Shown one piece after another: positions 1 through 11,739 of a DNA stretch of 64,000 nt. Numbering within the stretch: the first letter of the stretch is position 1; each line of letters starts with the position of its first letter. Where the stretch lies: contig OU015523.1 in NCBI GenBank assembly GCA_907165065.1, positions 23,897,834-23,961,833 on the forward strand, given 5' to 3'. This DNA is from Caprimulgus europaeus (Eukaryota; Chordata; Aves; Caprimulgiformes; Caprimulgidae). Under the pieces are notes generated by a model. That model was not told the origin of the DNA. It saw only the letters and a list, made by a program, of their open reading frames with translations, and searched no databases. Made by a program: the position numbers and the translations under genes.

Positions 1-2068
1 GTGCACTGACTGCAAAACTTAAACAACATTCTAGTGTAGCTCAGGTGCTGAAATGCCTTAAAGATGTTTGTCTCGTCATTTCAGAAAGATCTTACCTGGA
101 GATGGGACCATGTCTCTGTTTGCCCATGCATTGTAAACATGTGACTTGATTTTGAAAAAAATTACTTTAACAATATCTGCAGAGGCTATACATCTGTAAC
201 TCCTGCCACTGACAACAAGAAAACAGAAAGAAAACCTCATTTTAAGGTGAGAGGCTGTGATAAAATGAAAAGCAATCCTTTAGCTCAGGATTTTGTGTCA
301 TTATCATTGCACTTCAGGGAGCTAATTTTCAACTGGGAGATGGTTGTGTGAGAAGTTGTGTGTACATCTTATTGCTGAACTCTCAGGTGCTTTCTTACTG
401 TTGTGTTTCCACCCACTTTAGTTTTCAGAGGAGAGTGTAAGGGAAGAGAAAATAAGGCTGTATGTCTTTACACTTAAATGTGGTGGAAAAACAGAGAATA
501 AGGTCTTCTGTTTTCATCTAAGTTTTCATTAAAGTTACAGCAAAGAGAAGATGATGCTGTGATAGCAAGAATCCCAGCTGTCCAGTGCACTTTCCTTAAA
601 GCACGACTTTAAATAATTTTATATCTTTTTACTGTAAACCCAAACTAATATAATAAATTTCCTTTATTTTTTTCCTTATAAATACATAACCTGTGAAGTA
701 ATGAGTTTAGTAAGTATTGCTTTTAAAGGAGTTTATTCAAGTTACTTGGATGAACTCCTTAAAGAAGTAAAATTCATGTCTATATTAAGTTGATCATTTT
801 TAATATTTTTGAGAATAATACAATTTAAGATAACTTTACAATGTTTTATTTTTAAAGTATTAAAAATCCAGATTTTTTTGAAAAGCCACATTTTTGTATG
901 TAGAACTTGCAATTCAAAAGTGAACTAATCAAATGAGCTAATTCAGCAGGTCTAACCTATCATAATTTCATTTCCTGAGATTATATTTTATAAACCAGTA
1001 ACTGGTAGGGGCAGTGAAGTGTAATATTGGTGACATGATATGTGCAGTAAAGTAGACAGAGGTTGGTGGTTTTTTATATACTTGCATTTTTTTTCTTCTC
1101 TCATCTCATCTCAGGGAGGTAACTTACAGAAATAACAGAAAAAAAATAGCTTTCATTGAAAGTTGTTGGGAACTAGAAATTAGACACAAATACACCACAC
1201 ATTAAAGGAAATTCTCTGAAAAGAAGAGGTTTTGATTTTTATTCTTGAATTTTTTGAACTTACTTTATATTCAAACAATGATGAATATGGAGCATTGTAA
1301 CTTGTGTGAAAGGTTTTGCAAAAATATTATTTGGAATTTTAAAAGAAATATATCTTTATTAATTATTTTAGTGATGCATCAGACTTTTCAGTTGGTAATT
1401 CCCTGATTGGAGGCTACAGATTTTTTATGGACAAAAACCATCACTTTTAAAATAAAGCTTGAAGCTTCTGAACATAGTTTTCATTTGTTGTGTCATTCAT
1501 CTAAGGAAGATTGGATAGTAGACTGTGTGTGTATGTTCAAATGAGAAAAGAATGCCTAGAGTGGAGACTTCATAAAGACAGCAGGCTGACAGGAGGACTT
1601 AATTGTGAAATTAGTGCTTTATTACATTTCATGAAGTACCATTATGTTAATCTGTGGTATCTCTGAGTATTTTATATTTTTATTTCATTCAGTATAACTG
1701 TACTTACAAGGGTCTAACAAAATCTGGAATGTTTCATTTAACTGAACATCTATTAACACAGTCATCACTTGTGTGCTGTGATGATGGATACACACTTTTT
1801 TAGGAAGGACAAGCAAGAAAGGTAAGGAAGGAAGCTGCCCTGTGTGGGGGAGAACAGCAGGAATGCATGGAGCTCTCCAAAATAGATAATGAGCCAATGG
1901 AGAGCAGACAGATCAGTAGACTGTGTATGCCTCATACACTGACTTTTTTCTGCTGTAAGGCAGAAAACATCTAAACTTCTGCAATAATCTCTATTGGGTA
2001 GCTGTGAAAATCTAGCTTGAAGTATCATGATTTTTTACAAGATATTTATTTTCTTCCTGAAGCATCTT
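1..2068. other. AT-rich unique sequence, no gene seen
   Basis: I see no convincing exon, RNA gene or recognisable transposon here. The stretch is AT-rich with short A and T runs, as expected of intronic or intergenic bird DNA. Short open frames near 1685-2028 on the minus strand are within chance length and show no recognisable domain. Confidence 0.5.
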
Positions 2069-2078
2069 AAGTTCAACT

Positions 2079-2103
2079 TTTTTTTTTTTTTTTTTTTTTT
2101 TTT
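2079..2103. repeat. poly(T) run
   Basis: An almost pure T tract of about 25 bases lies 30 bases upstream of the (GTATTT)n microsatellite. It could be the poly(A) end of an old minus-strand retroposed sequence, but nothing recognisable adjoins it. Confidence 0.8.
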
Positions 2104-2134
2104 ACTGTGACTTTGATTCTTAGGTATTAAAGCA

Positions 2135-2258
2135 GTATTTGTATTTGTATTTGTATTTGTATTTGTATTTGTATTTGCATTTGTATTTGTATTTGTATTT
2201 GTATTTGTATTTGTATTTGTATTTGTATTTGTATTTGTATTTGTATTTGTATTTGTAT
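2135..2258. repeat. (GTATTT)n hexanucleotide microsatellite
   Basis: About 20.6 consecutive copies of GTATTT, with a single variant unit (GCATTT) near 2175. The near-perfect array suggests recent expansion. It generates artificial open frames, Tyr-Leu repeats on the plus strand and Ile-Gln repeats on the minus strand, which are not genes. Confidence 0.97.
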
Positions 2259-3802
2259 AGTAGGTTTATGAATGTCCAAATAATTATGACTTATTTGCCT
2301 GAAAAGGTATTTCAGATGCAGCTTGCATGCAAATCTTGGCATACATGAATTTTGCCCTTTTGAACAGAAGCAGCATGTAACATATTCAACCACAAAATGA
2401 GCCTTAATTGGTATTTACCTCTCCAGAAAATATCTGTTTTTCAGTCAGCAAGCATGAAATAAGTAATATTGTCTCTGGTTTTGATACAAAAAATTAAGTC
2501 TAAAGACAAGTACTTTAAAGTAGGGTATATTAGGAGGTAGTTGAAAAACCTTAAGATGTATTAACTTTATCTTCATTGTGGTGCTGTTCTTGACCCTGCA
2601 TGGCTTTGTTAAGCAGTAAAACTTGATCTGTACTGACTTAATGATTGCTGAGATTGGCAACAGTATTTGACTTTAAGTGCATTCACTGGAAAAGAAGGGT
2701 TTATTGGACTAAATGGTCATTCCAGATATACACTGATTGATAGGTTGAGCACCTTTCATGCTGGTGCACGTTTTCGAAATAGGGCAATAGAAGAAATATT
2801 CTACTTGTTAGTTTCTCATTTAGATGTATGAAAACATAAAAATATAATTTTATATCTTTTTAGCTATTTGAATATTCCTTTTTTTTAATGTCAAATTTAA
2901 GAAAATAGTCTTGACAATCATAGGAAGAAATCTGCTCTGAGTGTCTCTAATACACAATCTTTGGTACAGTTCAGAATATTTTAAAAATATTGGATTTAAA
3001 TGTTCAAATAACATTAAAATGATTTATATGTACATATAATCTCCCCAAGTATTATAGACTCCATATTCCTACTGAGATTTCCATTTAGGAATGAAGATGA
3101 TCCTTTTTTTTTTTTTTGTTTCTGAAAACGCACATTTTAAAATACTCCTGGTTTATATTAGGCCAACTAAAACTTATCCTTTGGGATGTATACACTTTGC
3201 TTTCTATTAGGAATGTATCAAACCTTTATATTGATTTGGAAATTAGCCATTTGAATAATTTTTTAAGCTACAATGCAGGCACTAAGTTTTATTTTGATAT
3301 ACTGTTGCTTGCTTTAAAGTTAGTCTGAGTTAAGATGGCTTTGTATGTTATATATCTAGTCTTCAGTAGTAAAAGTACAGGTGTAAGCCCCATCTTCCTT
3401 TCTGTCTGTAGTAGAGTACCAAACTTTTTGAAATAATAGTAATAAAACCTCTTTCCTCTCTTTTCATGGAATAATAAAGTACATGAGTTTTTTTAAATGA
3501 TGGTAGTAATAACTTGAATCTAAAACTCAAATGTTGATCACCTACGTGAGTTTTACATGCAAATCATTTCTGGGTAGATTTTCCTGTTCTGACACAAACT
3601 GTCTTTTTTGAATGCTCAAGTTCTGAGTAGCACCTTTCTCATTTCTCCACCTTAAATATAGTCTTATGAATAATTTTTTTTTTTTTTTTAAAACATCATA
3701 TAAGTGTTCAGATTTTGCAGGAGTTAAGGAAGCTAAATATAGCTTTCTTGATGCATGAGCTATTGTAGTGGGTTATGGCAGATTTAATTCTCTAACACAT
3801 CA
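2259..3802. other. AT-rich unique sequence, no gene seen
   Basis: Nothing recognisable apart from short T tracts near 3104-3118 and 3675-3690. Open frames are short and biased by AT-rich composition. Confidence 0.45.
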
Positions 3803-5538
3803 GCTTCTAGAGTGCGCCCAGGTCCTTCTCTGCAGGGCTGCTCCCAATCGCTTCATTACCTAGCTTGTATTGATACTGGGGGTTGCCCTGACCCAGGGCA
3901 CTTGGCCTTGATGAACCTCATGAGGTTCATACAGTCCCACTTCTCGAGCTTGTTCAGGTTCCTCTGGGTGCATCTCATCCCTCAGGTGTATTGGCTGTAC
4001 CACTCAGCTTGGTGTCATCTGAAAACTTGCTGAGGGTGCACTCGATTCCACTATCTATGTAATTGATTAAGATAATAAACCCCCGAGGGACACGACTTGT
4101 CACCAATATCCATCTGAAAATCCAGCTGTTGACCACTACTGTCTGGATGTGACCATCCAGCCAATTCCTTATCCACTGAACAATCCACTCATCAAATCCA
4201 TACCTCTCCAATTGAGAGAGAAGGATGTTTTGAGGGACTGTGTCAAAGACCTTACAGAAGTCCAGATAGATGACATCTGTAGCTTTTCTCTTGTCCATTG
4301 ATGTAGTCACTCCATCATAACAGGCCACCAGATTGGTCAGGCAGGACTTGCCCTTGGTGAAGCCATGCTTGCTCTCTCAAATCACCTCCCTGTTCTCTAT
4401 ATGCCTTGGCAGAGCTTCTAGGAGTATCTGTTCCATGATCTTCCCAAGGCAGAGTGGTGAGTCTGAAAGGCTGGTAGTTACCAGGGTCCTCCTTTCTACT
4501 TTTTTTTAAAAAAAGAGTGCAGTGTTTCCCATTTTCCTGTCCCCAGGGACTTCACCTGGCTGCCATGACTTTTCAAATATCATGGAGAGTGGCTTGGCAA
4601 CTTCATCAGCCAGCTCTCTGAGGACTCTGGGATGTAGTTCATCAGGTCCCATAGACCTATGTACATTCAGGTTCCTCAGACGGTCATGAACCTGACCTCC
4701 TCTTACACTGGGAGGGACTTTGCTCCCTCAGTGCCTGCCCTGCAGTCCATCCACTTGAGAGGTGTGGGAAGAGAGGTTGCCAGAGAAGACTGAGGCAAAA
4801 AAGTCATTGAGTACCTCAGCCTTCTCCTCATCTGCTGTTACTATTTTTCCTATCTTGCTCATCAGAGGCGGTATGCTTTCTTGGACCTTCTTTTTCCAGC
4901 TAACATACCTCTAGAAGCCTTTTTTATCAGTCTTCGCTTCCCTTGCCAACCTCAGCTCCAGCTATGTTTTGTCCTTCCTCAACCCATCCCTACACAACCA
5001 GGCAACATCCCTATACTCTTCCCAGGATATCTATCCCTGCTTCCACTGCCTGTGCATTTCCTTCTTACCATTCAATCTGACCAGCAGATCTCAACTCTTG
5101 CTCTGCCTACCTGATTTCTGACACCGTGGTATCAAGAGCTCCTGCGCTCCATGGAAAGCATCCTTACAGATTTGCCAGCTCTGTTCTGCTCCCTTGTCTC
5201 TGAGGGCGATTTTCCAGGGGGTCTCATTGACTAATTCCTTGAACAGCTGGAAGTTAGCTTTCCTAAAATTCAGGGTCTTAACTGTACTCTTTGCCTAACC
5301 CATGTCCCTCAGAACTGTGAACTCCACCACTGCATGATCACTCCAACCCAGGCTGCCTCCAATCCCGATGTCACCGATCAGCTCACTTGTGTTGGTGACC
5401 ATCAGGTCCAGTATCGCCTCCCCTCTGGTAGGGCTGTCTATCACCTGGCTCAAGAAGTTATCCTCCATGCACTCCAGGAACCTCCTGGACTGCCTAGAGC
5501 TTGCCGTACTACTTTTCCAGAAGATGTCAGGGTGAGAC
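3803..5538 (-). mobile_element. CR1 LINE fragment CR1-A, lacking both ends
   Basis: Minus-strand CR1 retrotransposon. Read in reverse, the right end (about 5300-5538) encodes the C-terminal endonuclease, with a PDIFW motif and a SDH motif near 5330. The left part (3810-4330) encodes the reverse transcriptase palm, including a YLDF-type motif A near 4265 and an FSDD motif C near 4030. Frames are broken in several places. The element stops within the RT C-terminal region near 3803, so the 3' UTR and octamer tail are absent. The 5' UTR, ORF1 and early endonuclease are also absent. Missing 5' sequence is usual for CR1; a missing 3' end is not and implies later deletion or rearrangement. Boundaries are good to about 10-20 bases. 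Confidence 0.9.
3975..4328 (-). pseudogene. CR1-A reverse transcriptase palm remnant (ORF2)
   Basis: An uninterrupted stretch of about 117 codons from the CR1 ORF2 reverse transcriptase. It spans motif A ([11 protein letters not shown], first Asp catalytic), the following helix region and motif C (FSDDTKL, the Asp pair). In CR1 this enzyme copies the element RNA at a nicked chromosomal target. Here it is an isolated block: sequence upstream (4330-5250) and downstream is still CR1 but in other frames. The expected VPQGSVLGP block is altered (VPRG then a shortened run), indicating a small deletion before the FSDD motif. It cannot make a functional enzyme. Confidence 0.88.
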
Positions 5539-5545
5539 ATGACTA
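5295..5545 (-). pseudogene. CR1-A endonuclease C-terminal remnant
   Basis: The minus strand encodes the last third of the apurinic-like endonuclease of CR1 ORF2: a PDIFW motif, a run ending in RRFLECMEDNFL, and a SDHAVVEF motif holding the catalytic Asp-His pair of this nuclease family. The nuclease normally nicks target DNA to prime reverse transcription. The N-terminal catalytic residues are missing because the element begins here. Sequence 5' of about 5538 no longer matches CR1. Confidence 0.8.
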
Positions 5546-5751
5546 TATATTTTATTGGCTTAACAGGTAGCAGAATACTTTTCGGTAACTGTTTCCTTCT
5601 ATAGCAATGTAAAATAATTGAGTTATCCACCTGTTTTGACCAAAGGGCTGAAATCTTTTTGAATTAAGAATAAAAAAAAATAATAGTAATAAAAGAGAAA
5701 ATCCACTGTCTAAAACTAACTTTAGCAATCCTGCTTCAGGTTTCTTTGACT

Positions 5752-6208
5752 TGTCCTGGTTTCGGCTGGGATAGAGTTAATTTTCTTTTTGGCAGCTAGA
5801 ATAGCACTGTGGTTTGGATTTAGTATGGGCTTTGGTATGAGAAGAATGTTGATAATATACTGATATTTCTAGTTGTTGCTAAGAAATCAAGGACTTTTCA
5901 ACTTCCCATGCTTTGCTACTGTGCAGATGCACAAGAAGCTGGGAGGGTATATATCAAGAGCAATGGACCCAAACTGGCCAATGGGATATTTTATATCATA
6001 CATCATGCTCAGTAGATAGATGAGTGTTGGCTGGGAAGCCCTCTTGCCCTCTTCTGGGATTGCAATTTTGGGATTTTCTCTCCTCTGGTATTGCTAGGCA
6101 GGAATGGGCCTGGCATTGGCTGGCAGGTGATGAGTAATTGCATTGTGCATCAGTCATTTGTATGTTCTATTATTATTATTATTATTAGTAGTAGTAATAG
6201 TAATAATA

Positions 6209-6292
<84 letters not shown>

Positions 6293-6453
6293 GAATTTAA
6301 AATTTTATTTTATTTCAAGTATTAAATTGTTTTTATCTCAATCTACAAGTTTCCTTACTTTTACCCCTCCAATTCTCTCCCTATCCCCCAGGGTGGATTA
6401 AGGTGAGCCAGTGGCTGCATGGTGCTTGGCTGCTGGCCAGGTTAAAACCACAA
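5752..6453 (+). mobile_element. ERVL-like solo LTR (copy 1)
   Basis: A solo LTR beginning TGTCCTGG and ending about AAACCACA, a type I recognise as widespread in bird genomes and usually assigned to ERVL. It contains a TATA-like stretch near 5948, an ATTAAA polyadenylation-type signal near 6322, and a downstream segment (6335-6360) matching copy 2 at 23268-23292. The internal ATT tract is greatly expanded. No internal retroviral genes adjoin it, so it is probably a recombination product of a full provirus. I could not find a clear target-site duplication. Confidence 0.82.
6167..6291. repeat. (ATT/AAT)n microsatellite inside the LTR
   Basis: An (ATT)n run with a short AGT/AAT interlude and then more than 30 AAT-type triplets. 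Copy 2 of the same LTR at 23208-23235 has only a short interrupted version, so the array expanded in place. It creates false open frames of poly-Asn and poly-Ile. Confidence 0.95.
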
Positions 6454-8667
6454 TGGATTAAAAGTAGAGAAGTAGTATCTTTCATAATGTATACATTGTG
6501 GATGTCAAATATTTAACAGATGATTCAAAACTTGTATTCTTTCCAGTTTAGAGATTTCTGTACATGATTTCTGCTCACTTAAAACTACAGAGGTCTTGTT
6601 AAGCTTTCACTGTGATACTTACATTCGAAATCCATGATTGTCATCATCTGGTTTTACCTGTCTAAAACTCTGAGGTTTTTTGGTGGCAACCAAACAGAAT
6701 GGATATTTACAAACCAGATTGGCAAAAGTGTAAGCATATCTAATTAAAACAAAAATAAGTATTTAAAAAATGCATAAAACAATAACTGAAACATGATGGG
6801 GAATGAACAGGGCAATAAGAAAATGGCACTGCCTCCTGTAAATCACCAAGGGGTGCTTCTGGACATGCAGTGTGTTCCACAGAGCAGAGGGTCTGTTCCG
6901 CAAAGCCTTGGATTAAAAAATCAAAAGCAAGGAAGACAAAACTGTTCTGGTGAATGTTACAAGAAATCAAGGCCTTTCCTGTAAGGCCGTGATCTACAAA
7001 AGATCAATTTGTAAAAATTTGACATTTATTTTTCAGCTTTTATGGGTTCCAGGACCCTATGTAACACCATTACATGCATATGCGAAGAAACCTAAGCTTA
7101 CTTTAGAGAACAAAATTATTGTCTAAAAAATGTTTTTAAAAGGACACTGAGATGCTGGCACAGGAACTCTGTCTGTTCTTAAGCTGATGTTATGGTTAAA
7201 TATACAGGTACTCTAATAACTATGTTAATCAGCTGGTCAGAAAACATGATGTTGCATAGTTTCATAGGTACTTAAAGGTATTCCATACACTGATAGTCCT
7301 ATGCTTTGTATAAACATAGTCTACCACATAGAGATGGGCGTGGGGCCAGCTTATGGGTATTTCCTCTCTTGAAGAAAAAATACTAAGAAGGGAGCAGCCA
7401 GTTGACAGTGAAAGTCTATGAGGGAGGTACCTGCATGTGTGTAGATGATACAGTTCTAGTGCACACTTTTCTGCACGCACCTATTTTTTTTTTTTTTTAC
7501 CCCAGGTTCAGTTTGCCACAGCATATGTAGCTTTTCCCTTAGATAAAAAGGTGTTGAAAAAGGAAACAAACATGTTCAATCTGACCCATTCCAAGAACAT
7601 TAATGGAGGGTAGTGGTATTCAACTGAGAAGTTTAGCCTTCAAAGATGGCTGAACCAATTATAGTGCTCAGCTGTATAGGAAAGATCTTTGTTCATAAAA
7701 TACAGCAGGGATGTGTGCTGGAATATCAGTTAGGCAGATGTGAAAGGCTTTTATGCGTTTCTGGAGCTGAAATACAGGACCGGAAAATGATTGACTGCAC
7801 TTTAAGTTGTCTGTCTGAAAGTGCTCTTAACTGTCATGGAGACTTTATTTCTCTTTTGCTCAGTACAAAGAAGTTGCCTGCTGTCAGATTTTGGATCTTC
7901 CAGTATTCCTTAGTCTGTAGGATGAACTACTGTACTGACAATAAAATATGAGTTAAAGGTAATTCAGGGTCAATACCAGTCATTCAAATATTATCATCTC
8001 ACCTCTTTTTACAGTGGGTTTCAGTTGGACTCCTCCTGTTTGTTAAATCCATGAACACCTTAGATTGGTGTGTTATAAACCTTCGGTTAATTAGTGTAAG
8101 TTTTCTGCAGTTTCTCAAAGATGAATAAATTGTATAAACATCCTAACATAATCTTTCCAACTAAATTTCAATTTTCTTGATTTTTTTTTTTTTACCAGCA
8201 ACACTCAGTGCTTTATCATTTAAACACTGATTGATGTTGCTTAATTTTACCAAATACAAATTATAATTTGATTTAAAATTATTAATATACTCTTGACAAA
8301 CAAATAGGGTAAGGAAGAAATAAACTGAAATCAAATTCTGGTGGATATATGAAACAAGTCTGATGTTCAACAGAAGACCTGAGTTTTGACATTTCTGAAA
8401 TCAACTCTGTTTCTTAAGATAACACACATTCTTTCACTTGTAGTTCAATTTAGCTTTTTTGAGAGGGCTGCACCTTGCAAGACTGGAAACAGCTGAGAAT
8501 TAGAAGCCATTTTAAATGGCTCTCTTGTTTTCCAGAGCTTAAAATATAATTAAACTACACCAACCCTCTGTCCGTTCCTGACAACTATCTTAAAATATGA
8601 GTAGATTGACTGTAATGTGAGGAAGTAGGTTCTTGCATATACTAGAAAATTTGCTCAATGACCTAAC
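6454..8667. other. Unique sequence, no gene supported
   Basis: AT-rich DNA with a T tract near 7486-7499. An ATG-started open frame of 101 codons lies at 7646-7951 and overlaps an AATAAA at its end, but it has no recognised domain or splice context and is within chance expectation. Nothing else is supported. Confidence 0.4.
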
Positions 8668-9814
8668 TGTGGTGGGTTGACCCCGGCTGGTCATCAAGTG
8701 CCCACCAAAGCCTCTCTATCATTCCCCCTCCTCAACTGGTCAGGGGAGAGAAAATATAACGAAAGGCTCATGGGTGAAGATGAGGACAGAGGGAGATCAT
8801 TCACCAATTGCCATCAGGCTCAACTTTGGGAAATTAATTTAATTTCTTGCCAATCAAATCAGAGTAAGACAATGACAAAATAAAAAACAAATCTTAAAAC
8901 ACCTTCACTCCACTGCTCCCTTCTTCCTGAGCATTAACTTTACTCCTGATTTCTCTACCTCCTCCCCCAAAGCAGCACAGAGGAACAGGGACTGACTGCA
9001 AATCCCAGTCAGTCCATCACATGTTGTGTCTGCTGCTCCTTCCTCCTCAGAGGGAGGACTCCTCATGCTCTTTCCCCACTCCAGTGTGGGTTGCCTTTCA
9101 CGGGAGACAGACCTCCATGAACTTCTCTAATGTTAGTCCTTCCCTCAGGCTATAATTCTTCATTAACTGCTCCAGCGTGGGTCCTTCTGCTGGTATGTAG
9201 TCCTTCAGGAATGGACTGCTCCAGCATGGATCCCCCGTTGGGTCACAAGTCCTGCCAGCAAACCTGCTGTACTGTGGGCTCCTCTCTCCATGGGGCCACA
9301 GGTCCTGACAGGAGCCTGCTCTAGCATGGGCGTTCCATGGGTCACAGCCTCCTTTAGGCATCCATCTGCTCTGGTGTGGGGTTCTCCATGGGCTGCAGGT
9401 GGATATCTGCTCCACTGTTAATCTCCACAGGCTGCAGGGGACAGACTGCCTCATCATGGTCTTCACCACAGGCTGCAGGGAAATCTCTACTCTGGTATGT
9501 GGAACACTTTGTCCACCTCCTTCTTCTTCACTGACCTTGGTGTCTGCAGAGTTCTTTCTCTCACATATTCTCACTCCTCTCTCTGGCTGCAATTGCAGTT
9601 TTGTTTGTTTGGGGTTTTTTTTACCCCTTGTTAAATATGTTACCACAGAAGTAACCATTGTTGCTTGGCTCAGGTTTGTCCAGTGGTGAGTCTGTCTTTG
9701 AGCTGGCTGGCCTTGGCTCTATCGGACATGGGGGAAGATTCTGGCAACCTCTCAGAGAAGCCACCCCTATGCCCCTTTCTTACTAAAACTTTGCCACTAA
9801 AACCCCACGAAAAC
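8668..9814 (+). mobile_element. 1.15-kb avian LTR with internal tandem repeats
   Basis: Starts TGTGGTGGG and runs to about AAAACA. I recognise this as a common long LTR in bird genomes; its start, the ATATAACGAAAGGCTC segment near 8755 and the TCGGACATGGGGGAAG end near 9722 fit that memory. The middle (9060-9490) consists of degenerate units of about 40-50 bases containing CTGCTCCAGCGTGGG-like cores. No gag, pol or env adjoins it. The minus-strand open frame at 9098-9658 is produced by the repeats and is not a gene. ERV class and target duplication were not resolved. Confidence 0.78.
9060..9490. repeat. Degenerate tandem repeat inside the LTR
   Basis: Repeated CTGCTCC(A/G)GCGTGGG-like cores occur near 9077, 9167, 9208, 9264, 9318, 9366 and 9407, spaced roughly 40-60 bases apart. 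The intervening text (CACGGG, CTGCAG, TCCTTC) also recurs. Such U3 repeats in LTRs often act as enhancer-like modules; that role is inferred here. Confidence 0.75.
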
Positions 9815-10356
9815 AGTGTACTGTCCTAAAATGTTTCTGTCCCTCAGTAATGCTGACATATATTTGCAGATACGTACCCATCTGTAAGCCTGCAGGATAA
9901 GCTGAGGTAGTGAAATGCACTTTTTTTCTTTTTTTGTTCCGTTTTGAATTGGAAGCAGTTCCCAATGGGGATGAGGCCAGGTGGTGGATGTAGGACTGTC
10001 AGGCTGGTGTTGTAGCTAAAGAAAACATATGTTGATTTTGTAGATTTTGTAGACCATCAGTGCTGTTGAAGAGATCACCCTTTGAATTCACTGCAGCATG
10101 ATGTTGATGAGGACTAGAGGAAAATACCAGATCATATTGGAAAATATCAGATACCAACACAGTTATTTTATCTCATCCTGAAAGCTGTTATTTTTGTAAT
10201 ATAAATTCAACAGAACTTATTGTAAAACAGTGTGGAATATGAAACTTCCTTCCCACCAAGGAGGAAGCAAGCTTTGGATGTTTTAGACCTCATAGGAGAG
10301 AATAAGCCTCAAGAAACACAGAGAAATCAGCTAGCATGTGAAACTGCACTCAGTCG
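9815..10356. other. Unique spacer, nothing recognised
   Basis: A moderately AT-rich stretch between the long LTR and CR1-B. No motif, repeat or coding signal was recognised. Confidence 0.4.
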
Positions 10357-10599
10357 GCAAGGAGCACAGCTGTGCCAACAGCAACTTCTGCGGCTGAGTG
10401 CGTGCTGAGGAGGGGGAGGGAGAGGTCCCAGAGAGAGGGAAGGCCGTGGATGTGATGCCGAGTCCTGTCAGAAGTGGCCAATCTCACGAGCGGGGCTAAC
10501 ATGGCGAGGCAGGGCAGGGGGGTGGGGGGTGTTACCTGTCCAAAAGCTGTAGGCAAAATAAATGTGGCGACCCCGACAGAGGTCCCAGTAAAGATGCAG

Positions 10600-11610
10600 A
10601 TATCCAGGCCCCTGGCTGCAGGGAGTGCTGGAACCTCTCAATTGAAATGGAGAAGTGCAGGGACAGCACCTGTATTTGCTGTGAGGAGGTAAATGATCTG
10701 CTCAGCAGGGTGGCTGAGCTGAAACAGGAGGTTCAAAGGCTGAGGAATGACTATAAGGGAGTGTGAGAGGGAGATAGAATGGTGGACTCAGGCCCTCCCA
10801 TCCCTGAGCCAAAGGAAACAGGTTTCACATGAAGCACAGGATCCCCTATCCTCTTGTCACCAGGTAAGAGAAGGGGACCTAAAAGACAGTGGGGAATGGA
10901 AACAGGTCCCTCCTTGGGAGACCAAGGAGGCAGGTAAATTTCCTGCCGGCCTCCCTTGCATCCCCAGTTATGGCTGCACAACAGGTATGGGGCTTTGAAA
11001 ATTGAGAGCCAGGCAAGTGAGGATGGAAAAGAAGGTCCACCTGGGAAGACATCCAGGGTGAGTCAGTCACCCCCACACCTCAGGAGTAGTTCAACCAAGA
11101 AAAAAAGTAAGGTAATTGTGGTAGGTGATTCACTTCTGAGGGAAACTGAGGGCCTCATATGTTGACCAGATCCCTACCGCAGGGAAGTCTGCTGCCTCCC
11201 TGGGGCCTGAGTTAGGGAGCTCTTAGTAAGAACATTCCTGGCCTGGTGCAGCCCTCAGACTACTTTTGGTCATCCAAGCTGGTAGTGACAAGATTACTGA
11301 GAAAAGTCCAAAAGCAATTAAAAAGGGCTTCAGGTCATTAGGGAGACTGGTTGCAGGATCGGGAGCACAGGTAGTGTTTTCCTCAATCCCTTCAGTGGCA
11401 GGGAGGTTTACTGACAGGAACAGGAAGATGCACCTGATAAACTTAGAGGCTTAGAGGCTGGTGCCACAGGTGGAGTTTTGGGTTTTTTGACCATGGGAAC
11501 CTTTACACAGCAGCAGAGCTACTGGCAAAAGATGGGATACACCTGTCTTAGAAGGGGAAAAGGGTCCTGGGGCAAGCATTATCAGGGCTCATTGACAGAG
11601 CTTAAACTAG
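10600..11610 (+). pseudogene. CR1-B ORF1 remnant (zinc-binding/coiled-coil plus GDSL esterase-like)
   Basis: Broken CR1 ORF1. Near 10615-10740 the reading frame gives a Cys-rich segment (CRECW, then CICCEEV) followed by a heptad-like helix (DLLSRVAELKQEV). Near 11127-11144 it gives GDSLLR, the Ser-containing block of GDSL/SGNH esterases described in CR1 ORF1. The block near 11274 (VIQAGSD) and the DGIHLS block at 11531-11548 also survive, so the presumed catalytic Ser, Asp and His codons are present. An in-frame TAG follows DGIHLS at once, and several frameshifts precede it. CR1 ORF1 is thought to bind nucleic acid or assist membrane or RNA handling; its exact role is not settled. Confidence 0.82.
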
Positions 11611-11739
11611 ATTGGAAGGGGGAAGGGGATATAACTGGGCCTGCTGATAATAACTCCAGGAGGTACATGCCTGAAGAGCACCACAATGGGATTCCAGCTG
11701 CTCCAGCCAGCAAGTCAAAGTCAACTTCACTGGGGGCCC

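Noticed and set aside
2139..2393. Tyr-Leu and Ile-Gln repeat open frames
   Set aside because: Products of the (GTATTT)n microsatellite.
7646..7951. ATG-started 101-codon open frame with AATAAA at its end
   Set aside because: No domain, no promoter or splice context, and length is within chance for 64 kb in six frames.
9098..9658. Minus-strand 186-codon open frame
   Set aside because: It lies wholly within the tandem-repeat LTR and arises from its repeat units.
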